DNA of 31,926 nt. It comes from Candidatus Methanolliviera sp. GoM_asphalt (GTDB lineage Archaea > Halobacteriota > Methanoliparia > Methanoliparales > Methanoliparaceae). The number at the start of each line of letters is the position of its first letter. Position 1 is the stretch's first letter. The notes below the pieces were generated by a model. That model was not told the DNA's origin. It made no database searches and was given only the letters and a program-made list of their open reading frames with translations. Below are positions 14,660-21,473 of the stretch, in pieces. Location: the NCBI GenBank assembly GCA_902158745.1, contig CABGHH010000001.1:1-31926 (forward strand). Direction: 5' to 3'. A program made the translations under genes and the position numbers.

Positions 14660-15001
14660 ATGAGGTTAAAACCGACGAACATATTGTATCACGAATTGAT
14701 AGGGCTTGATGTAACGGTTGAAGATAGCAAGAACCCGTATCAGGTTGGCATAAAGGGAAAAGTCACCGATGAGACGAAGAAGATGCTTATAATCTCTGAG
14801 AGGTCAAAAGAGAAGAAGATTGCAAAGAAAGATGCAAAATTCATATTTAAAAATCCTTTGAACGATGATTGCGAATCTTCGATTCGCAAACTTGAAAATG
14901 GAACATTTTCAAATGATACTTGGAAGAATGTCCTGATAGATGGAAGGCTGTTGGTCGGTAGGCCCGAGGAGAGAATTAAAAAGATGGGGGATGCATCATG
15001 A
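14660..15001 (+). CDS. rnp1: RNase P protein component Rpp29/Pop4, with inserted segment
   Basis: Rpp29 is a protein subunit of archaeal RNase P, which trims tRNA 5' ends; it forms an Sm-like barrel. 113 residues. Family blocks: NILYHELIGLDVTVEDSKNP, GIKGKVTDETKKMLIISE, KKIAKKDAKFIFKNPL, and the C-terminal VLIDGRLLVGRPEERIKKM. Between the last two, residues 70-85 (DCESSIRKLENGTFSN region) are coded by the hairpin element at 14865-14916. Without that 48-bp unit the protein would be 97 residues, and the strand would join the next one directly. The insertion is in frame, so the protein is probably functional. The stop overlaps the rps17 start (ATGA, 14998-15001). Confidence 0.92.
   Translation: MRLKPTNILYHELIGLDVTVEDSKNPYQVGIKGKVTDETKKMLIISERSKEKKIAKKDAKFIFKNPLNDDCESSIRKLENGTFSNDTWKNVLIDGRLLVGRPEERIKKMGDAS
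14865..14916 (+). repeat. Twin-hairpin element inserted in frame within rnp1
   Basis: Left ATGA 14865-14868 and right ATGA 14913-14916 bracket two perfect hairpins: arms TTGCGAATC/GATTCGCAA with loop TTC, then AC, then arms TTGAAAATG/CATTTTCAA with loop GAA. The unit is 48 bp, or 16 codons, so the reading frame is kept. Compared with the S17/L14 copy, most base differences in the arms are matched by their partners, so pairing is retained. The loop reads GGAA rather than GGAG, so the ribosome-binding site of the junction copies is lost here. Confidence 0.85.
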
Positions 15002-15312
15002 GAGATATTGGTCTAAACGTTAAACCGCCAGAAAGCAAATGCAGCGATATAAATTGTCCCTTTCATGGAAATCTCTCCGTTAGAGGACAGGTCTTTGTCG
15101 GCAAGGTGGTAAGCTCAGAGGGTAAAACCGTCGTTGTTAGGAGGGAGATGAACCGATTTGTGAAGAAGTACGAGAGATATGAGCGAAGAAGCTCTAATAT
15201 TCATGCTCATAATCCCCCTTGTATCAAAATTAGGGTGGGAGACCTGGTAAAAGTAGCGGAATGCAGGCCGATCAGCAAGACCAAATCCTTTGTCGTCGTT
15301 GAGAGGCTATAA
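14998..15312 (+). CDS. rps17: Small subunit ribosomal protein S17 (uS17)
   Basis: uS17 binds 16S rRNA early in 30S assembly. 104 residues, archaeal type: RDIGLNVKPPESKCSDINCPFHGNLSVRGQVFVGKVVSSEGKTVVVRRE, then YERYERRSSNIHAHNPPCIKIRVGDLVKVAECRPISKTKSFVVVE. The CSDINCPFHG pair of cysteines is typical of archaeal S17. Coupled to rnp1 by ATGA. TAA stop, followed by the hairpin element. Confidence 0.96.
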   Translation: MRDIGLNVKPPESKCSDINCPFHGNLSVRGQVFVGKVVSSEGKTVVVRREMNRFVKKYERYERRSSNIHAHNPPCIKIRVGDLVKVAECRPISKTKSFVVVERL

Positions 15313-15362
15313 TGATTGCAAATGTTCATTTGCAAACTTGAAAATCGGAGATTTTCAAATGA
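15312..15362 (+). repeat. Twin-hairpin element at the S17/L14 junction
   Basis: Left ATGA 15312-15315 (its A is the last base of the rps17 TAA) and right ATGA 15359-15362 (the rpl14 start). Hairpin A: arms TTGCAAAT/ATTTGCAA with loop GTTC. Then AC. Hairpin B: arms TTGAAAATC/GATTTTCAA with loop GGA. GGAG at 15347-15350 spans the loop and lies 8 nt before the ATG. Removing one 47-bp unit gives the compact junction TAATG. Confidence 0.85.
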
Positions 15363-15757
15363 AAGCGATCAAATCTAATATAACAAAAGCGTTACAGACG
15401 CGTTCCAGACTTCTCTGTGCGGATAACAGCGGGGCAAAGATCCTGGAGATAATCAGTGTTAAAGGGTATAGGGGCGTTAAGAGAAGGTATCCGAAAGCCG
15501 GCATAGGGGATATAGTGGTGGTAACCGTAAAGAAGGGGGCACCTGAGATGAAAAAACAGATCTTAAATGCGGTGATAATCAGGCAAAAAAAAGAATTCAG
15601 AAGGTCAGACGGATCCAGGATTCAATTTGAAGATAATGCGGCCGTAATCATGGATGAAAGTGGTGGGTTGAAGGCTTCGGAGATAAAAGGCCCCGCCGCG
15701 AGAGAGGCGGTAGAGAGATTTTCTAAGATCGCTTCCCTGGCTTCTATGATCGTTTGA
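15359..15757 (+). CDS. rpl14: Large subunit ribosomal protein L14 (uL14)
   Basis: uL14 forms part of the intersubunit bridge and the GTPase-factor side of the 50S subunit. 132 residues, the standard archaeal length from this start. Blocks: RSRLLCADNSGAKILEIISVKGY, GIGDIVVVTVKKGAPEMKKQILNAVIIRQKKEFRR, FEDNAAVIMDESGGLKASEIKGPAAREA. An alternative GTG-type start further up (15290) would lie inside rps17 and run through the hairpin element; I reject it. Start codon and ribosome-binding site are supplied by the element. Confidence 0.97.
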   Translation: MKAIKSNITKALQTRSRLLCADNSGAKILEIISVKGYRGVKRRYPKAGIGDIVVVTVKKGAPEMKKQILNAVIIRQKKEFRRSDGSRIQFEDNAAVIMDESGGLKASEIKGPAAREAVERFSKIASLASMIV

Positions 15758-15769
15758 GGGAGTAATAAG

Positions 15770-16159
15770 ATGATCAAAGATCGAAGATCTGCGACTGTGC
15801 ACAAGACGAGATCAAAACAACCGAGAAAACAGAGAAGAGCTCTCTATAACGCACCTCTTCATCTTAGACAGAAGCTCGTTAGAGCCCCATTGAGCACGGA
15901 TCTAAGGGGGGAGTATGGGAAGAGAAGCGTCCAGGTTAGAAAGGGAGATAGCGTTTTGATAATGATGGGAGATGACAGAGGAAAGGAAGGTAAGGTTCAA
16001 AGGGTGGATCTGAGAAGCGTAAAGATATGGGTGGAAGGGCTGGTCATTGCGAAGGCCGATGGAACGGAAGTTCCAAGAGCCATTCACCCGTCGAACGTTA
16101 CGGTAACCAAATTAAACTTGGATGACGAGGAGAGAATAAAGATCTTGGAGAGGAAGTAA
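15770..16159 (+). CDS. rpl24: Large subunit ribosomal protein L24 (uL24)
   Basis: uL24 is an assembly-initiating protein at the tunnel-exit side. 129 residues with KQPRKQRRALYNAPLHLRQKLVRAPLSTDLRGEYGKRSVQVRKGD (archaeal/eukaryotic N-terminal extension), then the KOW motif GDSVLIMMGDDRGKEGKVQRVDL and the C-terminal PRAIHPSNVTVTKLNLDDEERIKILERK. GAGGGAGTAATAAG before the ATG contains a fair ribosome-binding site. The next gene follows with no gap. Confidence 0.96.
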   Translation: MIKDRRSATVHKTRSKQPRKQRRALYNAPLHLRQKLVRAPLSTDLRGEYGKRSVQVRKGDSVLIMMGDDRGKEGKVQRVDLRSVKIWVEGLVIAKADGTEVPRAIHPSNVTVTKLNLDDEERIKILERK

Positions 16160-16858
16160 ATGAGTGGATACCAGAAGAGGATATCGTCCCCAAGGGCGTG
16201 GCCCATCGGGAGAAAAGAGCATAAGTGGATCGTTAAGCCGATACCAGGCACTCATTCCATAGAGCGGAGCATACCCTTGCTCGTGCTTCTCAGAGATGTA
16301 CTCGGAGTTGTGGATAACGGCCATGAGGCAAAATATGCTCTTAGAAAGGGCCGCGTCTTGGTGGATGGCATAGTCAGGAAGGCTTACCGGTTTCCGGTTG
16401 GTCTATTCGATCTGATAAGTATTCTCCCCGATGAGAAACACTACAGGGTTTTATTGAGTCATCGTGGAAAGATAACGGTTAGAGAGACGGATGAGCCAAA
16501 GGTAAAGTTATGTAAGATAGAGAAGAAGCAGGTGGTTAGAGGTGGAAAGATACAGATGGGGTTGCACGATGGGACAAACATCCTTACAAATAATGATTAC
16601 AGGAGAAAGGACTCGATCATGATATCGGTTCCAGAGAGGGAGATCTTGAAACATATAAAATACGAAGCCGGCAGAGTTGCTCTGGTGACAGGCGGAAAGC
16701 ATACAGGGGAGGTAGGGAAGATAAAGAAGATAGAGGTTAGAGAGGGTTCAAATCCCAACATAGTGACGATCGAGATGGATGATAAAATTTTTGAGACGAT
16801 CGAGGATTATGCCTTCATTGTAGGCGAAGAAAAGCCTCTTCTAAATTTGGAGATCTAA
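16160..16858 (+). CDS. rps4e: Small subunit ribosomal protein S4e (eS4)
   Basis: Archaeal/eukaryotic 30S protein that replaces nothing in bacteria. 232 residues. Order: RISSPRAWPIGRKEHKWIVKPIPGTHSIERSIPLLVLLRD, an S4-type RNA-binding segment (ALRKGRVLVDGIVRKAYRFPVGLFDLISI), the central domain with KIQMGLHDGTNILT, and a KOW motif near the C-terminus (ALVTGGKHTGEVGKIKKIEV). It starts immediately after the rpl24 stop. Confidence 0.96.
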   Translation: MSGYQKRISSPRAWPIGRKEHKWIVKPIPGTHSIERSIPLLVLLRDVLGVVDNGHEAKYALRKGRVLVDGIVRKAYRFPVGLFDLISILPDEKHYRVLLSHRGKITVRETDEPKVKLCKIEKKQVVRGGKIQMGLHDGTNILTNNDYRRKDSIMISVPEREILKHIKYEAGRVALVTGGKHTGEVGKIKKIEVREGSNPNIVTIEMDDKIFETIEDYAFIVGEEKPLLNLEI

Positions 16859-16859
16859 T

Positions 16860-17372
16860 ATGAGTGAGAACCCCATGAGAAAACCACGGATAGAGAAAGT
16901 TTTAGTGCATATGGGGGTAGGGGAGAGTGGCAAACAGCTTATAAATGCGGAGAAAGTCCTTGCGACGATCACCGGGCAAAAAACCACGAGAACCTTCGCC
17001 AAGAAGACAAGACCGGCATTTGGAATCAAGAAAGGAGAGCCAATAGGTTGTAAGGTTACCCTCAGAAAAAAGATGGCAAAGAACTTTCTAAAAGACGCCT
17101 TGAATGTGCTAAATAATATCATCGATGAAGATTGTTTTGACGAGACAGGAAATTTTTCTTTCGGGATGGAAGAGCATTTGGCATTTCCAAATATGAAATA
17201 TGATCCAGAGACAGGAATATTTGGTATGGACGTCACGGTGGTACTCGAGAGACCAGGAAAGAGGATCGAAAAGAGGAAGATAAAGCGTGGGAAAGTCCCT
17301 AAGGTGCATAAAATTAATAAAGAAGAGGCGATAGAATTTACCAAGGAACACTTGGGAGTGAAGGTGGAGTGA
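16860..17372 (+). CDS. rpl5: Large subunit ribosomal protein L5 (uL5)
   Basis: uL5 holds 5S rRNA in the central protuberance and contacts P-site tRNA. 170 residues, with NPMRKPRIEKVLVHMGVGESGKQLINAEKVLATITGQKTTRTFAKKTRPAFGIKKGEPIGCKVTLR and the C-terminal GIFGMDVTVVLERPGKRI...KRGKVPKVHKINKEEAIEF. One base separates it from rps4e; the stop TGA is followed directly by the rps14 ATG. Confidence 0.97.
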   Translation: MSENPMRKPRIEKVLVHMGVGESGKQLINAEKVLATITGQKTTRTFAKKTRPAFGIKKGEPIGCKVTLRKKMAKNFLKDALNVLNNIIDEDCFDETGNFSFGMEEHLAFPNMKYDPETGIFGMDVTVVLERPGKRIEKRKIKRGKVPKVHKINKEEAIEFTKEHLGVKVE

Positions 17373-17549
17373 ATGGGAAAAAAACAAATCCCAAAGCGAT
17401 CACGTTCAAAGAAGACGTTTGGCCGAGGGGCAAATGAGTGTAGAAGATGCGGAAGGAAACAGGGACTCATTCGGAGATACGACATCTATCTCTGTAGACA
17501 GTGTTTTAGAGAGGTTGCCAGCGAGATGGGGTTTAAAAAATATAGGTGA
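17373..17549 (+). CDS. rps14: Small subunit ribosomal protein S14 (uS14), zinc type
   Basis: Short 58-residue gene. Reads MGKKQIPKRSRSKKTFGRG, then C-x2-C (Cys 23 and 26, ECRRCGRKQGLIRRY) and a second C-x2-C (Cys 41 and 44, LCRQCFREVA), ending MGFKKYR. These four cysteines are the zinc ligands of archaeal S14 in the 30S head. It starts right after the rpl5 stop, and its last bases (AGGTGA) serve as the ribosome-binding site of rps8. Confidence 0.96.
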   Translation: MGKKQIPKRSRSKKTFGRGANECRRCGRKQGLIRRYDIYLCRQCFREVASEMGFKKYR

Positions 17550-17554
17550 TTATT

Positions 17555-17944
17555 ATGTTACATGATCCACTTTCAGATGCCCTATCATCTATAAAAAATG
17601 CTGAGATGGGTGGAAAATTGGAAGGTGTTATAAAACCCTCTTCGAAGATTATAGGAAACGTTCTTAAGGTATTCCATGAGCGAGGTTTCATAGAGGAGTT
17701 CGAGTTCATCGAAGACGGGCATGGAGGTAAATTTGGGGTGAAGCTCCTTGGGAAGATAAATGATTGTGGGGTAATTAAACCGAGACACTCCGTCAAGAGG
17801 GGAGAATTTGAGAAGTGGGAGAAGAGATATCTGCCGGCAAAGAACGTTGGCAGTCTGATACTCTCGACCTCGAGAGGCATAATCTCTCACCAAGATGCCG
17901 AAGAAGAGAAGATCGGTGGGGTGCTTTTAGCATTCATATATTAG
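17555..17944 (+). CDS. rps8: Small subunit ribosomal protein S8 (uS8)
   Basis: uS8 binds the central domain of 16S rRNA. 129 residues from this ATG: HDPLSDALSSIKNAEMGGK, KIIGNVLKVFHERGFIEEFEFI, KPRHSVKRGEFEKWEKRYLPA, and the canonical end SRGIISHQDAEEEKIGGVLLAFIY. GGTGAT (17545-17550) lies 4 nt before the ATG; a GTG nine bases upstream is less likely. The stop is TAG, and rpl6 continues in the same frame after it, so this TAG must be read as a stop. Confidence 0.96.
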   Translation: MLHDPLSDALSSIKNAEMGGKLEGVIKPSSKIIGNVLKVFHERGFIEEFEFIEDGHGGKFGVKLLGKINDCGVIKPRHSVKRGEFEKWEKRYLPAKNVGSLILSTSRGIISHQDAEEEKIGGVLLAFIY

Positions 17945-17953
17945 GTGCCTTTT

Positions 17954-18472
17954 ATGAGAAGAGAGCTAAATATACCAGGGGATGTTGAAATTACCATCGA
18001 TAAGGATGTAATAGAGGTGAAGGGGCCAAAAGGGGCGCTAAAAGAGAGATTATTCTATATTGGCGTTGAGATATTTAAAGAGGATACTAAAGTAATTGTA
18101 AGTACTCAAAAAAGCAAAAAAGAACACAGATCCATCATAGGCACGTTTGCATCCCACATAAACAACATGATGGTCGGAATTACGAGAGGATTCGAGTACA
18201 AACTTAAGGTGGTTTATGCACACTTTCCCATCCAACTTGAACTCAAAGATGATAAACTCGTCATAAATAATTTTTTGGGGGAGAAGAAATCGAGAGTGGC
18301 CAAGATCGTTGGGGATGCAGAGGTGAAGATAGATAAGGATATTATAACGGTTACTGGGGCGGCTAAGGAAGAGGTTGGACAGACCGCCGCTAATATGGAA
18401 CAAAGCACCAAGATCAGAAGAAGGGATCCAAGGGTCTTTCAAGATGGTATCTACCTCATAAGTAGGGGATAG
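17954..18472 (+). CDS. rpl6: Large subunit ribosomal protein L6 (uL6)
   Basis: uL6 lies near the sarcin-ricin loop. 172 residues, archaeal type, with RRELNIPGDVEITIDKDVIEVKGPKGALKERL, ASHINNMMVGITRGFEYKLKVVYAHFPI, and the C-terminal RRDPRVFQDGIYLISRG. The frame is open from a GTG at 17945, but AGGTG (17943-17947) is well placed as the ribosome-binding site for ATG 17954. The stop TAG is followed at once by TGA. Confidence 0.96.
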   Translation: MRRELNIPGDVEITIDKDVIEVKGPKGALKERLFYIGVEIFKEDTKVIVSTQKSKKEHRSIIGTFASHINNMMVGITRGFEYKLKVVYAHFPIQLELKDDKLVINNFLGEKKSRVAKIVGDAEVKIDKDIITVTGAAKEEVGQTAANMEQSTKIRRRDPRVFQDGIYLISRG

Positions 18473-18474
18473 TG

Positions 18475-18524
18475 ATGTGGGCAAATCGAAGATTTGCACA
18501 TCAAAAATCGGAGATTTTTGAATG
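18475..18524 (+). repeat. Twin-hairpin element at the L6/L32e junction
   Basis: Left ATG 18475-18477 and right ATG 18522-18524 (the rpl32e start), unit 47 bp. Hairpin A: arms TGGGCAAATC/GATTTGCACA with loop GAA and one G-A mismatch. Hairpin B: perfect 9-bp arms TCAAAAATC/GATTTTTGA with loop GGA. GGAG at 18510-18513 is 8 nt before the ATG. The sequence differs from the S17/L14 copy but the architecture is the same. Confidence 0.85.
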
Positions 18525-18908
18525 GGAGAAGAGCAGAGATTATTGAGAGTTCGTAGCACACAAAAGCATAAAAAACCAAGCTTCTCCAGATATGGCTCTA
18601 AATATAAAAAAAGAGTTAAAGAAGCGTGGAGAAGACCAAGAGGGAGACAAAATAAACAGAGGCGTAGAAAAGTATCAAAACCGGCGGTTGTTAAGGTAGG
18701 ATATGGTTCTCCTGCACTTGTTAAAGGGTTACACCCTTCTGGGCTTGAAGACACGCTCGTAAGAAACATTAAAGAGCTGAAAAAAGTCGATCCCGAAAAA
18801 CAGTTGGTTAGAATCGCGAGAACCGTCGGCAGAAAAAAGAGATTGGAGATAGAAGAGAGAGCAGAAGAGATTGGGATAAAGATCATTAATATGGTGAAGG
18901 AACTATGA
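18522..18908 (+). CDS. rpl32e: Large subunit ribosomal protein L32e (eL32)
   Basis: Archaeal/eukaryotic 50S protein. 128 residues with the core block RVRSTQKHKKPSFSRYGSKYKKRVKEAWRRPRGRQNKQRRR, then VKVGYGSPALVKGLHPSGLED and LVRIARTVGRKKRLEIEERAEEIGIKIIN. It lacks the long N-terminal extension found in some archaea. Start and ribosome-binding site come from the hairpin element. The stop overlaps the rpl19e ATG. Confidence 0.96.
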   Translation: MGEEQRLLRVRSTQKHKKPSFSRYGSKYKKRVKEAWRRPRGRQNKQRRRKVSKPAVVKVGYGSPALVKGLHPSGLEDTLVRNIKELKKVDPEKQLVRIARTVGRKKRLEIEERAEEIGIKIINMVKEL

Positions 18909-19354
18909 CAGATCTTTCCATGCAGAAAAATCTTGCGGCAAAAGTGATGAAGATTGGAAAAAATAGGGTTAGACTCGACCCGGAAAAGGGCGAGGATATC
19001 GCCGTTGCAATAACGAGAGATGATATAAGAGGGCTGATAGAGGATGGTGCTATCAAAAAAATTCAAAAGAAAGGGGTGAGTAGAGGAAGAGCAAGAGAAA
19101 GAGATGCAAAGAGGGCGTATGGCCACAGAAAAGGTCATGGAAAGAGAAAAGGCGCCAAAAATGCTCGTTCTTCTAAGAAAGGAAGATGGATGAAGACCGT
19201 GAGGGCACAGAGAAGGTATTTGAGAGGGCTAAGAGACGGAGAGGAGATAGACAGATCAGATTACAGGATGCTTTACAACAAATCTAAGGGCGGAGAATTT
19301 AGGAGTATCAGGCTCTTGGATACCTATATTAAGATGAATAATATTAGAAGGTGA
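18905..19354 (+). CDS. rpl19e: Large subunit ribosomal protein L19e (eL19)
   Basis: Archaeal/eukaryotic protein with a long basic helix that reaches into an intersubunit bridge. 149 residues: QKNLAAKVMKIGKNRVRLDPEKGEDIAVAITRDDIRGLIEDGAIKKI, then KGVSRGRARERDAKRAYGHRKGHGKRKGAKNARSSKKGRWMKTVRAQRRYLR and the C-terminal helix. ATGA overlap with rpl32e. Confidence 0.96.
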   Translation: MTDLSMQKNLAAKVMKIGKNRVRLDPEKGEDIAVAITRDDIRGLIEDGAIKKIQKKGVSRGRARERDAKRAYGHRKGHGKRKGAKNARSSKKGRWMKTVRAQRRYLRGLRDGEEIDRSDYRMLYNKSKGGEFRSIRLLDTYIKMNNIRR

Positions 19355-19359
19355 CTTAT

Positions 19360-19875
19360 ATGGCAAAAGGCCCCAGATATAGGGTTCCCTTTAGGAGGAG
19401 AAGGGAAAATAAGACCAACTATCCAAAAAGATTGAAGTTATTGTCGTCAAAAAGACCGCGGATTGTTGTGAGAAAAACGAATAAAAATATGATCATCCAG
19501 CTCGTTGGATTGGGCAATAAAGGAGATATCACCTCGATCTCGGCCATTACGGGAGAGCTAATAAAGTATGGATATGATCTTCCCACAGGTAATATTCCCG
19601 CTGCTTACCTAACCGGGCTCCTCTTTGGTTTAAAAGCAAAAGCGAGATTGGAAGGAATGGATGGGGCTATATTAGACACCGGTTTAAATACATCGGTTAA
19701 AGGATCGAGGATATATGCCTCACTAAAAGGCATGCTTGATGCAGGAATGAGCATTCCGCATGATCCAAAAATTTTGCCTGACGAAAGAACAGTTGAAGGA
19801 GAACGGATGGGGGTTCAAGAGAAGATTGGAAAAGTGAAGGAGATCGTTATATCGTCTTTTGGGGAATATCAATGA
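19360..19875 (+). CDS. rpl18: Large subunit ribosomal protein L18 (uL18)
   Basis: uL18 binds 5S rRNA with uL5. 171 residues from ATG 19360: AKGPRYRVPFRRRRENKTNYPKRLKLLSSKRPRIVVRKTNKN, KGDITSISAITGELIKYGYDLPTGNIPAAYLTGLLFGLKAK, LDTGLNTSVKGSRIYASLKGMLDAGMSIPH. AGGTGA just upstream is the ribosome-binding site and holds the rpl19e stop; the GTG at 19351 would add three atypical residues. Confidence 0.96.
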   Translation: MAKGPRYRVPFRRRRENKTNYPKRLKLLSSKRPRIVVRKTNKNMIIQLVGLGNKGDITSISAITGELIKYGYDLPTGNIPAAYLTGLLFGLKAKARLEGMDGAILDTGLNTSVKGSRIYASLKGMLDAGMSIPHDPKILPDERTVEGERMGVQEKIGKVKEIVISSFGEYQ

Positions 19876-20537
19876 AGAGAAGATCGTCGAAGAGAGATGG
19901 AAAGAAGCAAAAAAGATTTAGCCCGGTGCGGAAAGACTGGAATCCCAGAACGAGGCTTGGTCATCTTGTACATGAAAAAGAGATACGTGATATAGATGAG
20001 GCATTAACGATTGATTATCCCTTAAAAGAGGTGGAGATAGTCGATCTTCTACTTCCAGATCTGGAAGATGAGGTTCTCGACATAAATATGGTTCAGAGGA
20101 TGACGGATTCCGGTAGAAGAGTAAAATTCACTGCCACGATCGTCGTTGGGAATAGGAGAGGATATGTGGGCGTCGGTGTCGGAAAGGATGCCGAGGTTGG
20201 GAATGCAATACGAAAAGGTGTCAATGCGGCAAAACTCAATATAGTTAAAGTTATGCGGGGGTGCGGTTCATGGGAGTGCATGTGCGGAACCCCACACAGC
20301 GTTCCGTACAAGATTGAGGGTAAGTCTGGTAGTGTTAAAATAACGCTGATTCCTGCACCAAAAGGTCTCGGTTTAGCTTCTGGGGAAAAGGCGAAGAAGG
20401 TTTTGGAGTTGGCCGGAATAAAGGATGTCTGGACAAGAACGGAAGGTAGCACGAGAACAAGCATGAATTTTGCCAAGGCGACGTATAACGCCCTTAAAAA
20501 CTTATCAACGGTCAAAGGTGTAAAGGTGGAAGGGTAA
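19872..20537 (+). CDS. rps5: Small subunit ribosomal protein S5 (uS5)
   Basis: uS5 lies near the mRNA entry and decoding region. 221 residues, archaeal type: WNPRTRLGHLVHEKEIRDIDEAL, then the double-stranded RNA-binding-like S5 domain GRRVKFTATIVVGNRRGYVGVGVGKDAEVGNAIRKGVNAAKLNI, and CGSWECMCGTPHSVPYKIEGKSGSV with the archaeal two-Cys loop, ending LIPAPKGLGLASGEKAKKVLELAGIKDVWT. ATGA overlap with rpl18. Confidence 0.97.
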   Translation: MKRRSSKRDGKKQKRFSPVRKDWNPRTRLGHLVHEKEIRDIDEALTIDYPLKEVEIVDLLLPDLEDEVLDINMVQRMTDSGRRVKFTATIVVGNRRGYVGVGVGKDAEVGNAIRKGVNAAKLNIVKVMRGCGSWECMCGTPHSVPYKIEGKSGSVKITLIPAPKGLGLASGEKAKKVLELAGIKDVWTRTEGSTRTSMNFAKATYNALKNLSTVKGVKVEG

Positions 20538-20540
20538 AAA

Positions 20541-21002
20541 ATGTACGCAGTAGTGAGACTTCGTGGGAGTGTAAACGTCAGAAGAGGAATAAAGGATACG
20601 TTGAAGATGCTGAGGCTTCATAAAGTGAACCACTGTATCTTTTTAGGCGAGGATAAATATTCTAATGGAATGCTCCAAAAAGTTAAGGATTATGTGGCAT
20701 GGGGTGAGATAGACAGAGACACCTTTAAATTGATTCTGGAGGAGAGGGGAAGAATGATAGGGGGAAAGAGGTTAAAAGAACACTCCTTCAAAGAAGACTC
20801 AGATTTTCACTCTTTGGACGAATTTGCAGATGCTCTCTTCACCGGTAAAATGAATCTAAAGGATGTTTCATATTTAAAACCGGTCTTTAGATTACATCCT
20901 CCCAGAAAAGGGCACAAGGGCATAAAAAAGAGTTTTAAGGAGGGGGGAGAGCTGGGTTACCACGGAGATCAAATAAATGAACTTCTTACTCAGATGAGGT
21001 GA
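20541..21002 (+). CDS. rpl30: Large subunit ribosomal protein L30 (uL30)
   Basis: 153 residues, the longer archaeal/eukaryotic (L7-like) form. Blocks: YAVVRLRGSVNVRRGIKDTLKMLRLHKVNHCIFLG, GMLQKVKDYVAWGEID, and the C-terminal FRLHPPRKGHKGIKKSFKEGGELGYHGDQINELLTQM. Three bases after rps5. Confidence 0.96.
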   Translation: MYAVVRLRGSVNVRRGIKDTLKMLRLHKVNHCIFLGEDKYSNGMLQKVKDYVAWGEIDRDTFKLILEERGRMIGGKRLKEHSFKEDSDFHSLDEFADALFTGKMNLKDVSYLKPVFRLHPPRKGHKGIKKSFKEGGELGYHGDQINELLTQMR

Positions 21003-21010
21003 TCTAATCA

Positions 21011-21463
21011 ATGGTAAAAGATAAGACGAGTAAGTATAGAGGGTCCAGGACTTGCGGTGGAGGAAACGCCAAGAAACGTAGAGGGGGCGGGAGCAAAGGA
21101 GGAAGGGGGAATGCAGGGCCATTCAAACATCATTTTGTTAGAACTATACTTAAGGGAGTTAGAAGAGGGAAATATGGTTTTAAGAGGCCCCCTGCAGTTA
21201 TAGAAGAGAAAAATACCATCAATGTTGGAAAATTGGATGAAATAGCCCAAAATCTCGTCTTTAGGGGGCTGGCCACAGAAGAAGGCAGCTTCATAAAGGT
21301 GGATATGAAGAATCTTGGGATAGATAAAGTCCTCGGTTCTGGAAGCATTAGAAAGAATAGAAAGTTACGTATCACATCAAAGGCGTTCTCGGTGAAAGCC
21401 GTAGAAAAGATTGAGGAAAGCGGAGGAGAGGTCATCTTTGCCGAGGCAAATATGCCAGAATAG
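21011..21463 (+). CDS. rpl15: Large subunit ribosomal protein L15 (uL15)
   Basis: 150 residues with the glycine-rich N-terminal extension (KYRGSRTCGGGNAKKRRGGGSKGGRGNAG) that threads into 23S rRNA, then the globular L18e/L15 domain with INVGKLDEIAQNLVFRGLATEEG and VLGSGSIRKNRKLRITSKAFSVKAVEKIEESGGEVIF. TAG stop. The bases after the stop (AGAGATTTTTAA) match the right end of the hairpin element. Confidence 0.96.
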   Translation: MVKDKTSKYRGSRTCGGGNAKKRRGGGSKGGRGNAGPFKHHFVRTILKGVRRGKYGFKRPPAVIEEKNTINVGKLDEIAQNLVFRGLATEEGSFIKVDMKNLGIDKVLGSGSIRKNRKLRITSKAFSVKAVEKIEESGGEVIFAEANMPE

Positions 21464-21473
21464 AGATTTTTAA

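Noticed and set aside
15290..15358. N-terminal extension of rpl14 through the intergenic element
   Set aside because: It would overlap rps17, translate the hairpins and exceed the standard 132-residue length; the ATG at 15359 has a well-placed GGAG.
17942..17956. Genome-wide reassignment of TAG as a sense codon
   Set aside because: Reading the rps8 TAG would fuse S8 to L6 in the same frame, and rpl6, rpl15 and the nuoE-like gene also end naturally at TAG.
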